Assembly: GCF_037997115.1 (NCBI RefSeq)
Contig: NZ_CP150484.1
Location: 7,263,589-7,327,588, forward strand
From: Amycolatopsis coloradensis
Lineage (GTDB): Bacteria; Actinomycetota; Actinomycetes; Mycobacteriales; Pseudonocardiaceae
Length of the DNA stretch: 64,000 nt
Reading direction: 5' to 3'
Positions 47,260 through 56,999 of this stretch are shown here, in pieces. The position numbers were made by a program, and so were the translations under genes. The notes under the pieces were generated by a model. That model saw only the letters and a list, made by a program, of their open reading frames with translations, was not told the DNA's origin and made no database searches. Numbering within the stretch: position 1 is the first letter of the stretch; each line of letters starts with the position of its first letter.

Positions 47260-48864
47260 TCACCGCGCGGTCAGGTATCGCGCGTACGCGCCGGTGGTGA
47301 GGAAGCTCGGCAGCTTCTCGCCCAGCGCGGTCTCGGTGAAGATCTCGTAGGCGTCGCCGAGCCGGTTGCCCTCGCCCAGCTCGGCCCGCACCGACGCCAG
47401 CTCCTCGTCCAAATAGGACACGGCCAGCTCGCGGGTGAGCGCGGTGCCGTCTTCGAGCTTCGTGCCGTTGCGGATCCACTGCCACACCTGGCAGCGGGCG
47501 ATCTCGGCGGTGGCGGCGTCCTCCATCAGGTTGTGGATCGCCGCCGCGCCCGTACCGCGCAGCCACGCGTCGATGTAGCGCAGCGCGACGTTGATGTTGG
47601 CGCGGACACCGGCTTCGGTGACCTCGCCGCCCGCGCTGGCGACGTCGAGCAGGTCCTCGGCGGTGACGACGACGTCCTCACGGAGCTTGCCGAGCTGGTT
47701 GGGCCAGCCGCCGAGCACCTCGTCGAACACCTCGCGGCAGACCGGGACGAGACCGGGGTGCGCGACCCACGAGCCGTCGAAACCGTCGTTCGCCTCGCGT
47801 TCCTTGTCCTGACGGACCTTCTCGAGCGCGGTCGCGTTGATCTCCGGGTCCTTGCTCGGGATGAACGCGGCCATGCCGCCGATGGCGTGCGCCCCGCGCT
47901 TGTGGCAGGTGCGCACCAGCAGTTCGGTGTAGGCCCGCATGAACGGGACGGTCATCGTCACCTGCGCGCGGTCAGGCAGCACGAAGTCCGCGCCGTGCGA
48001 GGAGAAGTTCTTGATGACGCTGAAGATGTAGTCCCAGCGGCCGGCGTTCAGCCCGGAGACGTGCTCGCGCAGTTCGTAGAGGATCTCCTCCATCTCGAAC
48101 GCGGCGGTGATCGTCTCGATCAGCACGGTGGCCCGGACGGAGCCGCGTGGGATGCCGAGTTCCCGTTGCGCCAGCAGGAAGACGTCGTTCCACAGCCGCG
48201 CTTCGAGGTGGTTCTCGAGCTTCGGCAGGTAGAAGTACGGGCCGCTGCCGCGGGCCAGCAGCTGGCGCGCGTTGTGGAAGAAGTAGAGGCCGAAGTCGAC
48301 CAGGCTCGCCGAGACCGGGCGGCCGTCGATGCGGATGTGCTTCTCCACCAGGTGCCAGCCGCGGGGGCGGGCGACGATCGTCGCGGGCTCTTCGCCGATC
48401 GTGTAGCGCTTGCCCGCCTCGGTGGTGAAGTCGATGTTGCGGCGGATCGCGTCGAACAGGTTGAGCTGGCCGTCGATCACGTTGTGCCAGGTCGGCGAGG
48501 TCGCGTCCTCGAAGTCGGCGAGCCAGACCTTCGCGCCGGAGTTCAGCGCGTTGACCGTCATCTTGCGGTCGGTCGGGCCGGTGATCTCGACGCGGCGGTC
48601 TTCGAGACCGGGCGCGGCCGGGGCGACCGACCAGCTGCTGTCGTCGCGGATGGCACGCGTCCCGGGCAGGAAGCCCAGCGGCTCCTCACCGGACTGGAGC
48701 TTCTCGCGGCGCAGACGGCGGGCGTCGAGCAGCTCGCGGCGGCGGCCGGCGAACGCGTTGTCGAGCTTGGCCACGAAGTCCAGTGCGGCCGGGGTGAGGA
48801 TCTCGTCGAACCGGTCACCGGCAGGTCCGCAGACGTCGATCCGGTAGTTCAGCTTCTCAACCAT
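47260..48864 (-). CDS. aceB: Malate synthase A
   Basis: Condenses glyoxylate with acetyl-CoA in the glyoxylate shunt. 534 residues, the short MSA form. Conserved blocks include [95 protein letters not shown] and [13 protein letters not shown] 48864 ([11 protein letters not shown]) is chosen over an upstream frame. It lies 102 bp after aceA, with a hairpin between. Confidence 0.96.
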   Translation of the reverse strand: MVEKLNYRIDVCGPAGDRFDEILTPAALDFVAKLDNAFAGRRRELLDARRLRREKLQSGEEPLGFLPGTRAIRDDSSWSVAPAAPGLEDRRVEITGPTDRKMTVNALNSGAKVWLADFEDATSPTWHNVIDGQLNLFDAIRRNIDFTTEAGKRYTIGEEPATIVARPRGWHLVEKHIRIDGRPVSASLVDFGLYFFHNARQLLARGSGPYFYLPKLENHLEARLWNDVFLLAQRELGIPRGSVRATVLIETITAAFEMEEILYELREHVSGLNAGRWDYIFSVIKNFSSHGADFVLPDRAQVTMTVPFMRAYTELLVRTCHKRGAHAIGGMAAFIPSKDPEINATALEKVRQDKEREANDGFDGSWVAHPGLVPVCREVFDEVLGGWPNQLGKLREDVVVTAEDLLDVASAGGEVTEAGVRANINVALRYIDAWLRGTGAAAIHNLMEDAATAEIARCQVWQWIRNGTKLEDGTALTRELAVSYLDEELASVRAELGEGNRLGDAYEIFTETALGEKLPSFLTTGAYARYLTAR

Positions 48865-48908
48865 GGTGTGCCTCCGCTGGGCTTCGCGAGAGATAGAGGG
48901 GGAAGGGC

Positions 48909-48946
48909 GGTGGCGGTCTCCCACTGGGAGACGGGAGACCGCCACC
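48909..48946 (-). other. Perfect hairpin between aceA and aceB
   Basis: Perfect 14-bp arms GGTGGCGGTCTCCC (48909-48922) and complement (48933-48946) surround a 10-nt loop. There is no U-tract, so it may stabilise the aceA 3' end or lower aceB expression rather than stop transcription. Confidence 0.6.
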
Positions 48947-48966
48947 TGGCACCTACTTGCGAGGGA

Positions 48967-50253
48967 TCAGAACTGCTCGGCCTCGGTGGAACCGGCGAGC
49001 GCGGTGGTCGAGCTCTCCGGGTTCAGCGCGGTCGCGACGTTGTCGAACCAGCCGGTGCCGACCTCGCGCTGGTGCTTCGTGGCGGTGTAACCGCGGTCCT
49101 CCGAAGCGAACTCGCGCTCCTGCAGGTCGACGTAGGCGGTCATGCCCTCGCGGGCGTAACCGTGCGCCAGGTCGAACATCGAGTAGTTCAGGGCGTGGAA
49201 GCCCGCCAGGGTGATGAACTGGAACTTGTAGCCCATGTGGCCGAGCTCGCGCTGGAACTTCGCGATCGTCGCGTCGTCCAGGTGCTTCTTCCAGTTGAAC
49301 GACGGCGAGCAGTTGTAGGCCAGCATCTGGTCCGGGTACTTGGCCTTGATCGCCTCGGCGAACTGGCGGGCGACCTCGAGGTCCGGCTTGGAGGTCTCCA
49401 TCCACAGCAGGTCGGCGTACTCGGCGTAGGCGAGACCGCGGTCGATGCAGGGGTCGATGCCGTTGGTGACGTTGTAGAAGCCCTCGGCGGTGCGCTCGCC
49501 GGTGACGTACTTGCGGTCACGCTCGTCGACGTCGCTGGTGATCAGCGTGGCGGCCTGCGCGTCGGTGCGGGCGACGATCAGCGACGGCACGTTCAGCACG
49601 TCCGCGGCGAGGCGGGCGGCGTTCAGCGTGCGCTCGTGCTGCTTGGTCGGGATCAGCACCTTGCCGCCGAGGTGACCACACTTCTTTTCGGACGCGAGCT
49701 GGTCCTCCCAGTGCACACCCGCGGCACCGGCGGCGATCATGCCCTTCATCAGCTCGAAGGCGTTGAGCGGGCCGCCGAAGCCGGCCTCGGCGTCGGCGAC
49801 GATCGGGGCGTACCAGTCGATGTCGGTGTTGCCCTCGGCCCAGTTGATCTGGTCGGCGCGGCCCAGCGCGTTGTTGATGCGGCGGACGACGGCGGGCACC
49901 GAGTTGGCCGGGTAGAGGCTCTGGTCCGGGTAGGTCTGGCCGGAGAGGTTGGCGTCGGCGGCGACCTGCCAGCCCGACAGGTAGATGGCCTTCAGGCCGG
50001 CGCGGACCTGCTGCACCGCCTGGTTACCGGTCAGGGCGCCCAGCGAGTGGACGTAGTCCTCGTTGTGCAGGAGGTCCCACAGCTTCTCGGCGCCGCGGCG
50101 AGCGAGCGTGTGCTCCTCGACCACGCTGCCGCGCAGCTTGACCACGTCAGCCGCGGAGTACGAACGCTTCACGCCCGCCCAGCGGGGGTCGGTCTCCCAC
50201 TGCTTGGCCAGTTCGGCGGCCGCCTGCTCCAGCTGCTGCGCGTGCTGAGTCAT
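48967..50253 (-). CDS. aceA: Isocitrate lyase
   Basis: Splits isocitrate to glyoxylate and succinate, the entry to the glyoxylate shunt. 428 residues, with the catalytic motif KKCGH at 190-194 (Cys192), [12 protein letters not shown] before it and [11 protein letters not shown] after. ATG 50253 is the family start; the upstream ORF to 50415 is promoter DNA. It is divergent from ramB and precedes aceB. Confidence 0.97.
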   Translation of the reverse strand: MTQHAQQLEQAAAELAKQWETDPRWAGVKRSYSAADVVKLRGSVVEEHTLARRGAEKLWDLLHNEDYVHSLGALTGNQAVQQVRAGLKAIYLSGWQVAADANLSGQTYPDQSLYPANSVPAVVRRINNALGRADQINWAEGNTDIDWYAPIVADAEAGFGGPLNAFELMKGMIAAGAAGVHWEDQLASEKKCGHLGGKVLIPTKQHERTLNAARLAADVLNVPSLIVARTDAQAATLITSDVDERDRKYVTGERTAEGFYNVTNGIDPCIDRGLAYAEYADLLWMETSKPDLEVARQFAEAIKAKYPDQMLAYNCSPSFNWKKHLDDATIAKFQRELGHMGYKFQFITLAGFHALNYSMFDLAHGYAREGMTAYVDLQEREFASEDRGYTATKHQREVGTGWFDNVATALNPESSTTALAGSTEAEQF

Positions 50254-50270
50254 CGGATTCTCCCGGTGTT

Positions 50271-50405
50271 GCGAAGTTTGCGAGTGATCGCCTTTCCTGA
50301 TCCGACCCTGACATGACTGGGGAAAGCCGATCCAGGCCTCCAATTTGCCAATTTCTGCGAAGCTTCCGTAGCATCTTGCAAAGGTTGCGAATCGCAGATT
50401 CGCAA
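50271..50405. promoter_or_regulatory. RamB-type operator region between aceA and ramB
   Basis: The 228-bp divergent gap is rich in TTGC(A/G)AA boxes: 50271-50284, 50342-50353, 50374-50389, and a perfect 9-bp-arm palindrome TTGCGAATC/GATTCGCAA (50385-50405). Corynebacterium RamB binds TTTGCAAA-like sites in ace promoters. Here the sites could serve both aceA control and ramB autoregulation. Exact promoters were not resolved. Confidence 0.65.
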
Positions 50406-50481
50406 GTCGGGGCAAAATCCACGGGCTTGACCGTTCACTGAATCGTTCAGGCCCGGAAACCTTGCGGACAGAGAGGCCTCA

Positions 50482-51909
50482 GTGGACAAAACCTTCGCCG
50501 GAGCGAAGCTGCGGCATCTGCGCGAAAGCCGGTCGATGAGCCAGGCCGATCTCGCTCGTGTGCTGGAGATCTCACCCAGTTACCTCAATCAGATCGAGCA
50601 CAACTCGCGTCCGCTGACCGTCCCGGTGCTCCTTCGCATCACGCAGGCGTTCGGTGTGGACACCGAGTTCTTCGCGAACAACGACACCGCCCGGCTCGTC
50701 GCGGACGTGAAGGAAGCGCTGCTCGACGAGGTCCTCGGCGTGGACGTCACGAACAGCGAGCTCAACGACCTCGCCACGAACCTGCCGACGATCGCCCAGG
50801 CCCTGGTCAAACTGCACCGCAGCTACCGCAACGCCGTGGAGAACACCGCCGCGCTGACCATGGAAAACGGCCTCGGCCTGCACGGCAGCGCCGCGACCGC
50901 CCTGCCGCACGAAGAGGTCCGCGACTTCTTCTACGAACGGGAGAACTACGTCGCCGAGCTGGACGAACGCGCCGAACGGATGGCGCACGACATCCCCCTG
51001 CAGCGTGGCCAGGTGCTCGCGGCGCTGAAGGAGACCCTGATCCAGCGCTACGGCGTCGACGTCACGAACGAGGGCATCGACGAGACCAACGGCGAACAGC
51101 ACCGGTACGAACCGGGGCCGCGAGTGCTGCGGCTGGCGCCCAGCCTGCGCGTCGGGCAGCAGGCGTTCCGGATGGCCTCGCAGATCGCGTTGCTGGAATA
51201 CGACGACCTGATCACCGAGCTCGCCGACTCGTGGGCGTTCTCCGGGCCCGCCGCGCGTTCGCTGGCCCGCGTCGGGCTCGCGAACTACTTCGCGGGCGCG
51301 CTGATCCTCCCCTATGGACCGTTCCTGGCGAGCGCGGAACGCTTCCGCTACGACATCGAGCGGCTGTGCGACCACTTCGGCGTCGGCTTCGAGACCGTCT
51401 GCCACCGGCTCTCGACGTTGCAGCGTCCGAAGAACCGCGGCGTGCCGTTCTCGTTCGTGCGGGTCGACCGGGCGGGGAACATGTCGAAACGCCAGTCCGC
51501 CGCGGGTTTCCACTTCTCCCGCGTCGGCGGCGCGTGTCCTCTGTGGAACATCTACGAGGCGTTCGCCCAGCCCGGCAAGATCCTCACCCAGATCGCGACC
51601 CTTCCCGACGGGAAGAGCTACTTCTGGGTCGCGCGGACGGTGTCCCGCAACATCGGCGGCTACGGCAGCCCCGGCAAGACGTTCACCGTCGGCCTCGGCT
51701 GCGAACTGCGGCACGCGAAACGGCTGATCTACTCGACCGGGCTCGACCTCGACGACCGGGCCGCGGCCACCCCGATCGGCATGGGGTGCAAAGTCTGCGA
51801 ACGCCCGGCCTGCTCGCAGCGCGCGTTCCCGACGATCGGCAAACAGCTGACCGTCGACGAGAACACGAGCACCTTCGTCCCGTACCCGGCGGTGCCCAAG
51901 TCGCCTTGA
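50482..51909 (+). CDS. ramB: RamB, glyoxylate-shunt regulator
   Basis: A 475-residue XRE-type regulator: HTH at residues 5-60 (GAKLRHLRESRSMSQADLARVLEISPSYLNQIEHNSRPLT), a middle IrrE/ImmA-like region (SLARVGLANYFAGALILPYGPFLASAERFRYDIERLCDHFGVGFETVCHRLS) and a C-terminal Cys-containing RamB domain (GMGCKVCERPACSQRAFP). It controls aceA and aceB in Corynebacterium and icl1 in M. tuberculosis. GTG 50482 has GAGAGG upstream. Adjacent and divergent to aceAB. Confidence 0.93.
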   Translation: MDKTFAGAKLRHLRESRSMSQADLARVLEISPSYLNQIEHNSRPLTVPVLLRITQAFGVDTEFFANNDTARLVADVKEALLDEVLGVDVTNSELNDLATNLPTIAQALVKLHRSYRNAVENTAALTMENGLGLHGSAATALPHEEVRDFFYERENYVAELDERAERMAHDIPLQRGQVLAALKETLIQRYGVDVTNEGIDETNGEQHRYEPGPRVLRLAPSLRVGQQAFRMASQIALLEYDDLITELADSWAFSGPAARSLARVGLANYFAGALILPYGPFLASAERFRYDIERLCDHFGVGFETVCHRLSTLQRPKNRGVPFSFVRVDRAGNMSKRQSAAGFHFSRVGGACPLWNIYEAFAQPGKILTQIATLPDGKSYFWVARTVSRNIGGYGSPGKTFTVGLGCELRHAKRLIYSTGLDLDDRAAATPIGMGCKVCERPACSQRAFPTIGKQLTVDENTSTFVPYPAVPKSP

Positions 51910-51987
51910 GCCGCCCTGATCTCCCTGGCAGGGTGACCGACGACGGCCGCGGCCTGTGACGGCGGCCACCGCACTGGGGAGAACTAC

Positions 51988-52812
51988 ATGATCTTGGTGA
52001 CCGGGGCAGGCGGCAACGTCGGCTCGGAACTGACCGGAATCCTGGCGCGTGGCGGGCATCCCGTCAGAGCGCTGGTCCGCACGCCGCGGCCGTTGCCGGA
52101 CGGCGTCGAAGGAGTGACGGGCGATCTCAACGAGCCGGCGAGCCTGAAGCCCGCGTTGGCCGGTGTCCGGGCGGTCTTCCTGCTCGGCGGCTACGAGGAC
52201 ATGCCCGGCGCGCTCGCGGTGATGCGGGACGCGGGCGTCGAACAGGTCACGCTGCTGTCGTCCCGTTCGGTCGTCGGCGGGCACGCCGACAACGCCGTCG
52301 CGGGGATGCACATGGCGGCCGAGGCGGCGGTGCGCGCTTCGAAGCTGGCGTGGACCTTCCTGCGGCCGAGCGGGTTCATGTCGAATTCGCTGCGGTGGGT
52401 CCCCCAGCTTCGCGCCGGGGATGTCGTCCGCGAGCCGTTCGCGAACGTCCCGGTGGCGACGATCGACCCGTACGACATCGCCGCCGTCGCCGCGGAGTCG
52501 CTGACCACACCGGGACACGAGGGGCTCGCGTACGCCATCACCGGGCCGGGTTCGCTCCGGCCCGCCGACCGGCTCCGTGTCCTGAGTGAACTGCTCGGCC
52601 GGGAGCTACGGCTGGAACCGCTTTCGGACGCCGAGGCCCGCGTGACGATGAGCGCGGAGATGCCGGAGAAGTACGTCGACGCCTTCTTCCGTTTCTTCGC
52701 CGAGGGCGAGTTCGACGACTCGGCGGTCACGGGGGCCGTCCAGGACCTCACGGGGCGGGAGCCGCGACCGTTCGCGACCTGGGCACGGACGCATCTGGCC
52801 GCGTTCCACTAG
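51988..52812 (+). CDS. NmrA-like NAD(P)-binding protein
   Basis: A 274-residue atypical SDR with MILVTGAGGNVGSELTGIL at the start and a later SGFMSNSLRWVPQLRAGDVVREPF and GPGSLRPADRLRVLSELL. Like NmrA/quinone-reductase-2-type proteins. A paralogue of 59611-60465. GGGGAG precedes ATG 51988. Substrate is unknown. Confidence 0.85.
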   Translation: MILVTGAGGNVGSELTGILARGGHPVRALVRTPRPLPDGVEGVTGDLNEPASLKPALAGVRAVFLLGGYEDMPGALAVMRDAGVEQVTLLSSRSVVGGHADNAVAGMHMAAEAAVRASKLAWTFLRPSGFMSNSLRWVPQLRAGDVVREPFANVPVATIDPYDIAAVAAESLTTPGHEGLAYAITGPGSLRPADRLRVLSELLGRELRLEPLSDAEARVTMSAEMPEKYVDAFFRFFAEGEFDDSAVTGAVQDLTGREPRPFATWARTHLAAFH

Positions 52813-52815
52813 CGG

Positions 52816-54009
52816 TCACGCCGCCGGGTCGCCGATCCGGCCGAGGAACAGCGGCGACCCGGTGGCCGTGTCGGTGATGACGAAGAGGAACGGGCGATCG
52901 ACGGTCACGGTGCGCATCAGCTCCGCGGACACGGCGCGGGCGTCGACCCCCGTGGCCGCCGCGGCATCGGTGCCCTCCTCGTCGACCTGGACGAAGGTCT
53001 TGTGCTGCACGGAAGCGATCCGCAGCCGGGTTTCTTCGGTGATGCCGCTGAAGTCGGCGCCGGGTTCGAACGCCGAGGGCATGCCCGCCTCCTTGAGCGG
53101 CGCCGTCAGGTCCAGCGCGGACCTGACGGTGAACCTGGGCATGGCCAGTTCCACGGTGGCCGGCCGGATCTCGCCGAGCAGCGCGGCGATTCCCTTGCCG
53201 CGCAAGGCGTCGATCGCCGCGGGCACGATCACGGTGAAGGCCAGCCGCCCGCCGCGGTAAGGCAGTGTGACCGCCTGGTAGCCCGGCCCTTCGGCGTAGC
53301 CCAACCGAACCTCCGGCTCGGTGCGCATCATCGGGACGGTGACCGTCGACCCGTCGGCCCGGGTGAACGGCGCGTCCGCCGTCCGGTCGCGGGGGAACTC
53401 CCGCGCCCAGGGCACTTTCAGGTACAGGGCGTTGGCGAGGACGAGTCTGGTGTCGCCGGTGATCGTCGTCTCCGGGAAGAGGTCGGGGATCCTCCCCTCG
53501 GTCTGGTCCGCCACCGTCCGGTTGATCCGGTCGCGGGCGCCGCCGGGGTCGGCGGCGAAGTCCTCCTCGCTCGTCGCCGCACCGAACCGGTCGCGCAAAA
53601 CGTCCCGGTATCCGGGCTTGATCCCGAGCCCTCGCTGGATCCAGGCGGTGTTCGACACCTTCAGGTCCTCGTGGCCGACGACCGGCGGGACGGGAGGTCC
53701 GTCTCCGGGAAGTCGCAGCACCTTCCGGATCTGCGTGGCGGTGTCGCCCTTCGCGCCCGCGCCGACCATTTGCAGCGCGGTGGACACGCTCGCCGGGGAC
53801 AGCACCAGGTTCGCCCCGCCCGCCAGCGCCGGCGCGGTGAGCAGGTCGAGCCCGAAACCGCCGGCCGCCTTGACCGCCGCTGCCGTGCCGGGCGTCACCT
53901 GCTGGGTGACGGGCAGCGGTGCCGGAAGTTCCTCACGGGTGGGTTCCGCTCCGCAGGCCGTGAGCAGTACGACCAGGCCGAGCGCGAGGGACCGGGTGAA
54001 CGCCGTCAT
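52816..54009 (-). CDS. Lipoprotein serpin
   Basis: A 397-residue serine-protease inhibitor fold, exported as a lipoprotein: MTAFTRSLALGLVVLLTAC (lipobox LTAC, Cys19). Serpin hallmarks are NLVLSPASVSTALQMVGAGAKGDT, LVLANALYLKVPW, the hinge EEGTDAAAATG (about 344-354) and VDRPFLFVITDTATGSPLFLGRIGDP at the end. The reactive loop follows the hinge. The small-residue hinge suggests an inhibitory serpin. Bacterial serpins are uncommon; the target is unknown. Confidence 0.9.
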   Translation of the reverse strand: MTAFTRSLALGLVVLLTACGAEPTREELPAPLPVTQQVTPGTAAAVKAAGGFGLDLLTAPALAGGANLVLSPASVSTALQMVGAGAKGDTATQIRKVLRLPGDGPPVPPVVGHEDLKVSNTAWIQRGLGIKPGYRDVLRDRFGAATSEEDFAADPGGARDRINRTVADQTEGRIPDLFPETTITGDTRLVLANALYLKVPWAREFPRDRTADAPFTRADGSTVTVPMMRTEPEVRLGYAEGPGYQAVTLPYRGGRLAFTVIVPAAIDALRGKGIAALLGEIRPATVELAMPRFTVRSALDLTAPLKEAGMPSAFEPGADFSGITEETRLRIASVQHKTFVQVDEEGTDAAAATGVDARAVSAELMRTVTVDRPFLFVITDTATGSPLFLGRIGDPAA

Positions 54010-54110
54010 GACCGGGAGACGGTCGCCGTGCCCGGTTCGGTTGCACCGGCCCAGGCGGAAAGCGGACGTCTCTCCGTCGTGGCCGGGGCCGGTCAGTACA
54101 TTCAGCATTC

Positions 54111-55367
54111 GTGCGAGGGATCGAAACGGTGAGCGCCCGAACGGTCGAAGAGGCCGCCAAGCGATTGGCCGGGGTGGTGACCCGCACGCCGCTCGAACCG
54201 AACGAGCGGCTCTCGGCGCGGGTCGACGCCCGGGTCTGGCTCAAACGCGAAGACCTGCAGACCGTGCGCTCGTACAAGATCCGCGGCGCCTACAACTTCA
54301 TCGTCCAGCTCGACGCGGAGCACCGGGAGCGCGGCGTCGTCTGCGCGAGCGCGGGCAATCACGCGCAGGGCGTCGCGTACGCGTGCCGCCGGCTCGGCGC
54401 GAACGGCCGCGTCTACGTTCCCGGCACGACTCCCCGGCAGAAGCGCGAGCGGATCGCGACACTGGGCGGCTCGCATATCGAAGTCATAGTCGTCGGAGAG
54501 ACCTACGAAGACGCCTTCACCGCAGCGAAGCAGGACGCGGAGAGCACCGGCGCGACGCTGGTCCCCGCCTTCGACGCGCCGGAGACGGTGGCCGGTCAGG
54601 GCACGGTCGCGATGGAGGTCGTCGCGCAGCTCGGGTTCATCCCGGACGTGATGGTGGTGCCGGTCGGCGGGGGCGGGCTGCTCGCGGGGATCGCCGCGTG
54701 GGCCGCGGAACGGGCGCCGGAGATGCGGATCGTCGGCGTCGAACCGGCGGGCGCGACCTGCATGGCGGCCGCGCTGGCGGCCGGTGAGCCGGTGCGGCTC
54801 GAAAGCGTCGACACCTTCGTGGACGGCGCGGCGGTCGCGCAGGCCGGAGCGGTGACGTACCCGCTGGTCCGTGACGGCGGGGTCGAGCTCACCGACGTCA
54901 CCGAAGGCGCGATCTGCACGGAAATGCTCGCGATGTACCAGTCCGACGGCGTGATCGCCGAGCCCGCGGGCGCGCTCGCGACGGCCGCGCTGGGCACGAC
55001 GGTGAAGATCGATCCCGGGCAGATCGTGGTGTGCGTCGTCTCCGGCGGCAACAACGACGTCAGCCGCTACGGCGAAGTGCTCGAACGGTCGCTGATCCAC
55101 GAAGGGCTGAAGCACTACTTCCTGGTGGGTTTCCCGCAGGAGCCCGGCGCGCTGCGGCGGTTCCTCGACGAGGTCCTCGGGCCGGACGACGACATCACGC
55201 GGTTCGAGTACGTGAAACGCAACAGCCGCGAGACCGGCCCGGCGCTGATCGGCGTCGAACTCGCGCGGCCCGGCGACCTGGAAGGCCTGCTGCACCGGCT
55301 GGAGGCGAGCCCGCTGCAGGTGGAGCGGGTGGAGCCGGGAAGCCCGCTGTTCCATTTCCTGGTCTGA
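54111..55367 (+). CDS. ilvA: Threonine ammonia-lyase (threonine dehydratase)
   Basis: Makes 2-oxobutyrate for isoleucine. A PLP fold-type II enzyme: PLP Lys in VRSYKIRGAYNF, glycine loop PVGGGGLLAG, and SAGNHAQGVAYA. The C-terminal ACT-like domain (HYFLVGFPQEPGALRRFLDEVLGPDDDITRFEYVKRN) is of the single-domain form seen in Corynebacterium and Mycobacterium, which mediates isoleucine feedback. 418 residues from GTG 54111; GTG 54129 is an equally plausible start. Confidence 0.94.
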   Translation: MRGIETVSARTVEEAAKRLAGVVTRTPLEPNERLSARVDARVWLKREDLQTVRSYKIRGAYNFIVQLDAEHRERGVVCASAGNHAQGVAYACRRLGANGRVYVPGTTPRQKRERIATLGGSHIEVIVVGETYEDAFTAAKQDAESTGATLVPAFDAPETVAGQGTVAMEVVAQLGFIPDVMVVPVGGGGLLAGIAAWAAERAPEMRIVGVEPAGATCMAAALAAGEPVRLESVDTFVDGAAVAQAGAVTYPLVRDGGVELTDVTEGAICTEMLAMYQSDGVIAEPAGALATAALGTTVKIDPGQIVVCVVSGGNNDVSRYGEVLERSLIHEGLKHYFLVGFPQEPGALRRFLDEVLGPDDDITRFEYVKRNSRETGPALIGVELARPGDLEGLLHRLEASPLQVERVEPGSPLFHFLV

Positions 55368-55423
55368 ACCTCCGCGGTGGGCCACTGCGGAAGTCGTCGG
55401 TGGCCTGTGGTCCACTGGTCGCC

Positions 55424-55990
55424 ATGGTGAGCAAGGTCGACGGAGTCCGGAGTCTCGATGCGTTGCGCGAGCTGGTCCACAGCGGCGCGGAACCCGAGTA
55501 CCAGCTCTTCTACGGCCACACCCCGCTCAAAAGCGGCCGGATCAACGCGGCCTGCCTGAGCCAGTGGTGGCTGGCGCCGTTCGTGGTGAACGGCGAGCGC
55601 TACCCGACGGCCGAGCACTTCATGATGGCGAGCAAGGCGGAACTGTTCGGCGATCACGCGGCCGCGGCGAACATCCGTCGGGCGCCGGACCCCAAAACCG
55701 CCAAGATCCTCGGCCGCGAGGTCACCGGTTTCGACGCCGAGGTCTGGGAGCGGCACCGCTTCGACATCGTCATCGACGGCAACCTCGAGAAGTTCCGCCA
55801 GCACGCCGAAGAGCGTGAGTTCCTGCTGGCCACGGGCGACAAGGTGATCGTCGAGGCCTCCAGGATGGACCTGGTCTGGGGCAGCGGCCTCGCCCGCGAG
55901 GACAAGAACGCCACGCGCCCCGACTACTGGCGCGGGCAGAACCTCCTGGGCTTCGCGCTCATGGAGGTCCGGGAGCAGCTGCGCGGCTAG
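55424..55990 (+). CDS. NADAR family protein
   Basis: A 188-residue NADAR/YbiA-type protein: FYGHTPLKSGRINAACLSQWWLAPFVVNGERYPTAEHFMMASKAELFGD, then DYWRGQNLLGFALMEVRE. Family members are N-glycosidases acting in riboflavin-intermediate clean-up or on ADP-ribosylated nucleic acid. No DarT-like or toxin gene is adjacent, so housekeeping use is as likely as defence. Confidence 0.88.
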   Translation: MVSKVDGVRSLDALRELVHSGAEPEYQLFYGHTPLKSGRINAACLSQWWLAPFVVNGERYPTAEHFMMASKAELFGDHAAAANIRRAPDPKTAKILGREVTGFDAEVWERHRFDIVIDGNLEKFRQHAEEREFLLATGDKVIVEASRMDLVWGSGLAREDKNATRPDYWRGQNLLGFALMEVREQLRG

Positions 55991-56004
55991 TTCCGTTCGC
56001 TGGG

Positions 56005-56180
56005 CGAGTCGTCCATCTGATCACGCGTGTCGTCCGTTGGATCACGCGAGTCGTCCACCTGGATATCACCGCATCGAGCAGATCCGCCGGACAGCTTCCA
56101 AGCACTGTCCTGGTGGCCGTGATCAGACGGACGACACGCGTGATCGAGCGGACGACACGCGTGATCAGACGGACGACACA
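56005..56180. repeat. 21-bp unit array, 3 inverted plus 3 direct (locus 2)
   Basis: Inverted units at 56005-56025, 56026-56046 and a diverged 56047-56067 are followed by a 50-nt spacer. Direct units lie at 56118-56138, 56139-56159 and 56160-56180. The core GGACGAC and ends CGTGA/ACACG match locus 1 at 23163-23309, but the arms are in the opposite order. It lies between converging genes stopping at 55990 and 56188. Confidence 0.88.
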
Positions 56181-56187
56181 CGGCTGG

Positions 56188-56946
56188 TCAGGAATCGACG
56201 CCCAGGGTTTTCTGCAGTGCCTTGTTCGCCTTGCGCGCCATGTCGGCGACGGCTTCGCGGCGGGCAGCGTCGGCGGCGTAGTCGTCCTGCCGGTTCCGCA
56301 CCACCCGTGCCGGCGAACCGACGGCGATCGAGTAGTCCGGGATCTCGCCCCGCACCACGGCGTGCGCGCCGAGGACGCAGCCGCGGCCGACCCGGGTGCC
56401 CTTGAGCACGGAGACCTTGGTGCCGATCCAGGTGTCCGGCCCGATCCGCACCGGCGACTTCACGATGCCCTGATCCTTGATCGGGACGGTGATGTCGGTG
56501 GTGACGTGGTCGAAGTCGCAGATGTACACCCAGTCCGCGACGAGCGTGGCCGCGCCGAGTTCGATGTCGAGGTAGCCGTTGAGGACGTTCTGCCGCCCGA
56601 ACACCGCCTTGTCGCCGATGCGCAGCGAACCCTCGTGGCAGCGGATCGCGTTGCCGTCGCCGATGTGCACCCAGCGGCCGATCTCCAGCCGCCCGTAGCC
56701 GGGGCGGCAGTGGATCTCGACGTCCTTGCCGAGGAACACCATCCCCCGCAGGATGATGTGCGGGTTCGCGATCCGGAACTTCAGCAGCCGCCAGTAGCGG
56801 ACCAGGTACCAAGGCGTGTACGCGCGGTTTCGCAGCACCCAGCGCAGCGAATCCTTGGTCAGGAACTTCGCCTGACGCGGATCACGACGGGCCTGGCCCC
56901 AAGCGCGGAGCCGCGACAGCGCGGGCGCACCCCACATGGACGTCAT
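56188..56946 (-). CDS. Hexapeptide-repeat acyltransferase (Rv3034c-like)
   Basis: A 252-residue left-handed beta-helix acyltransferase. Hexapeptide turns run through IGRWVHIGDGNAIRC, IGDKAVFGRQNVLNGYLDIELGAATLVADWVYI, and the CoA-site end IGTKVSVLKGTRVGRGCVLGAHAVVRGEIPDYSIAVGSPARVV. It resembles Rv3034c, near the methylglucose-lipopolysaccharide locus, so it could acylate that glycan; this is inferred. ATG 56946 lies 7 nt after TACGGT. Confidence 0.83.
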   Translation of the reverse strand: MTSMWGAPALSRLRAWGQARRDPRQAKFLTKDSLRWVLRNRAYTPWYLVRYWRLLKFRIANPHIILRGMVFLGKDVEIHCRPGYGRLEIGRWVHIGDGNAIRCHEGSLRIGDKAVFGRQNVLNGYLDIELGAATLVADWVYICDFDHVTTDITVPIKDQGIVKSPVRIGPDTWIGTKVSVLKGTRVGRGCVLGAHAVVRGEIPDYSIAVGSPARVVRNRQDDYAADAARREAVADMARKANKALQKTLGVDS

Positions 56947-56999
56947 ACCGGTGACCGTAACCTGTGTTCAGGCCGCCGACCGCAAAGGGGAGCACGCGC

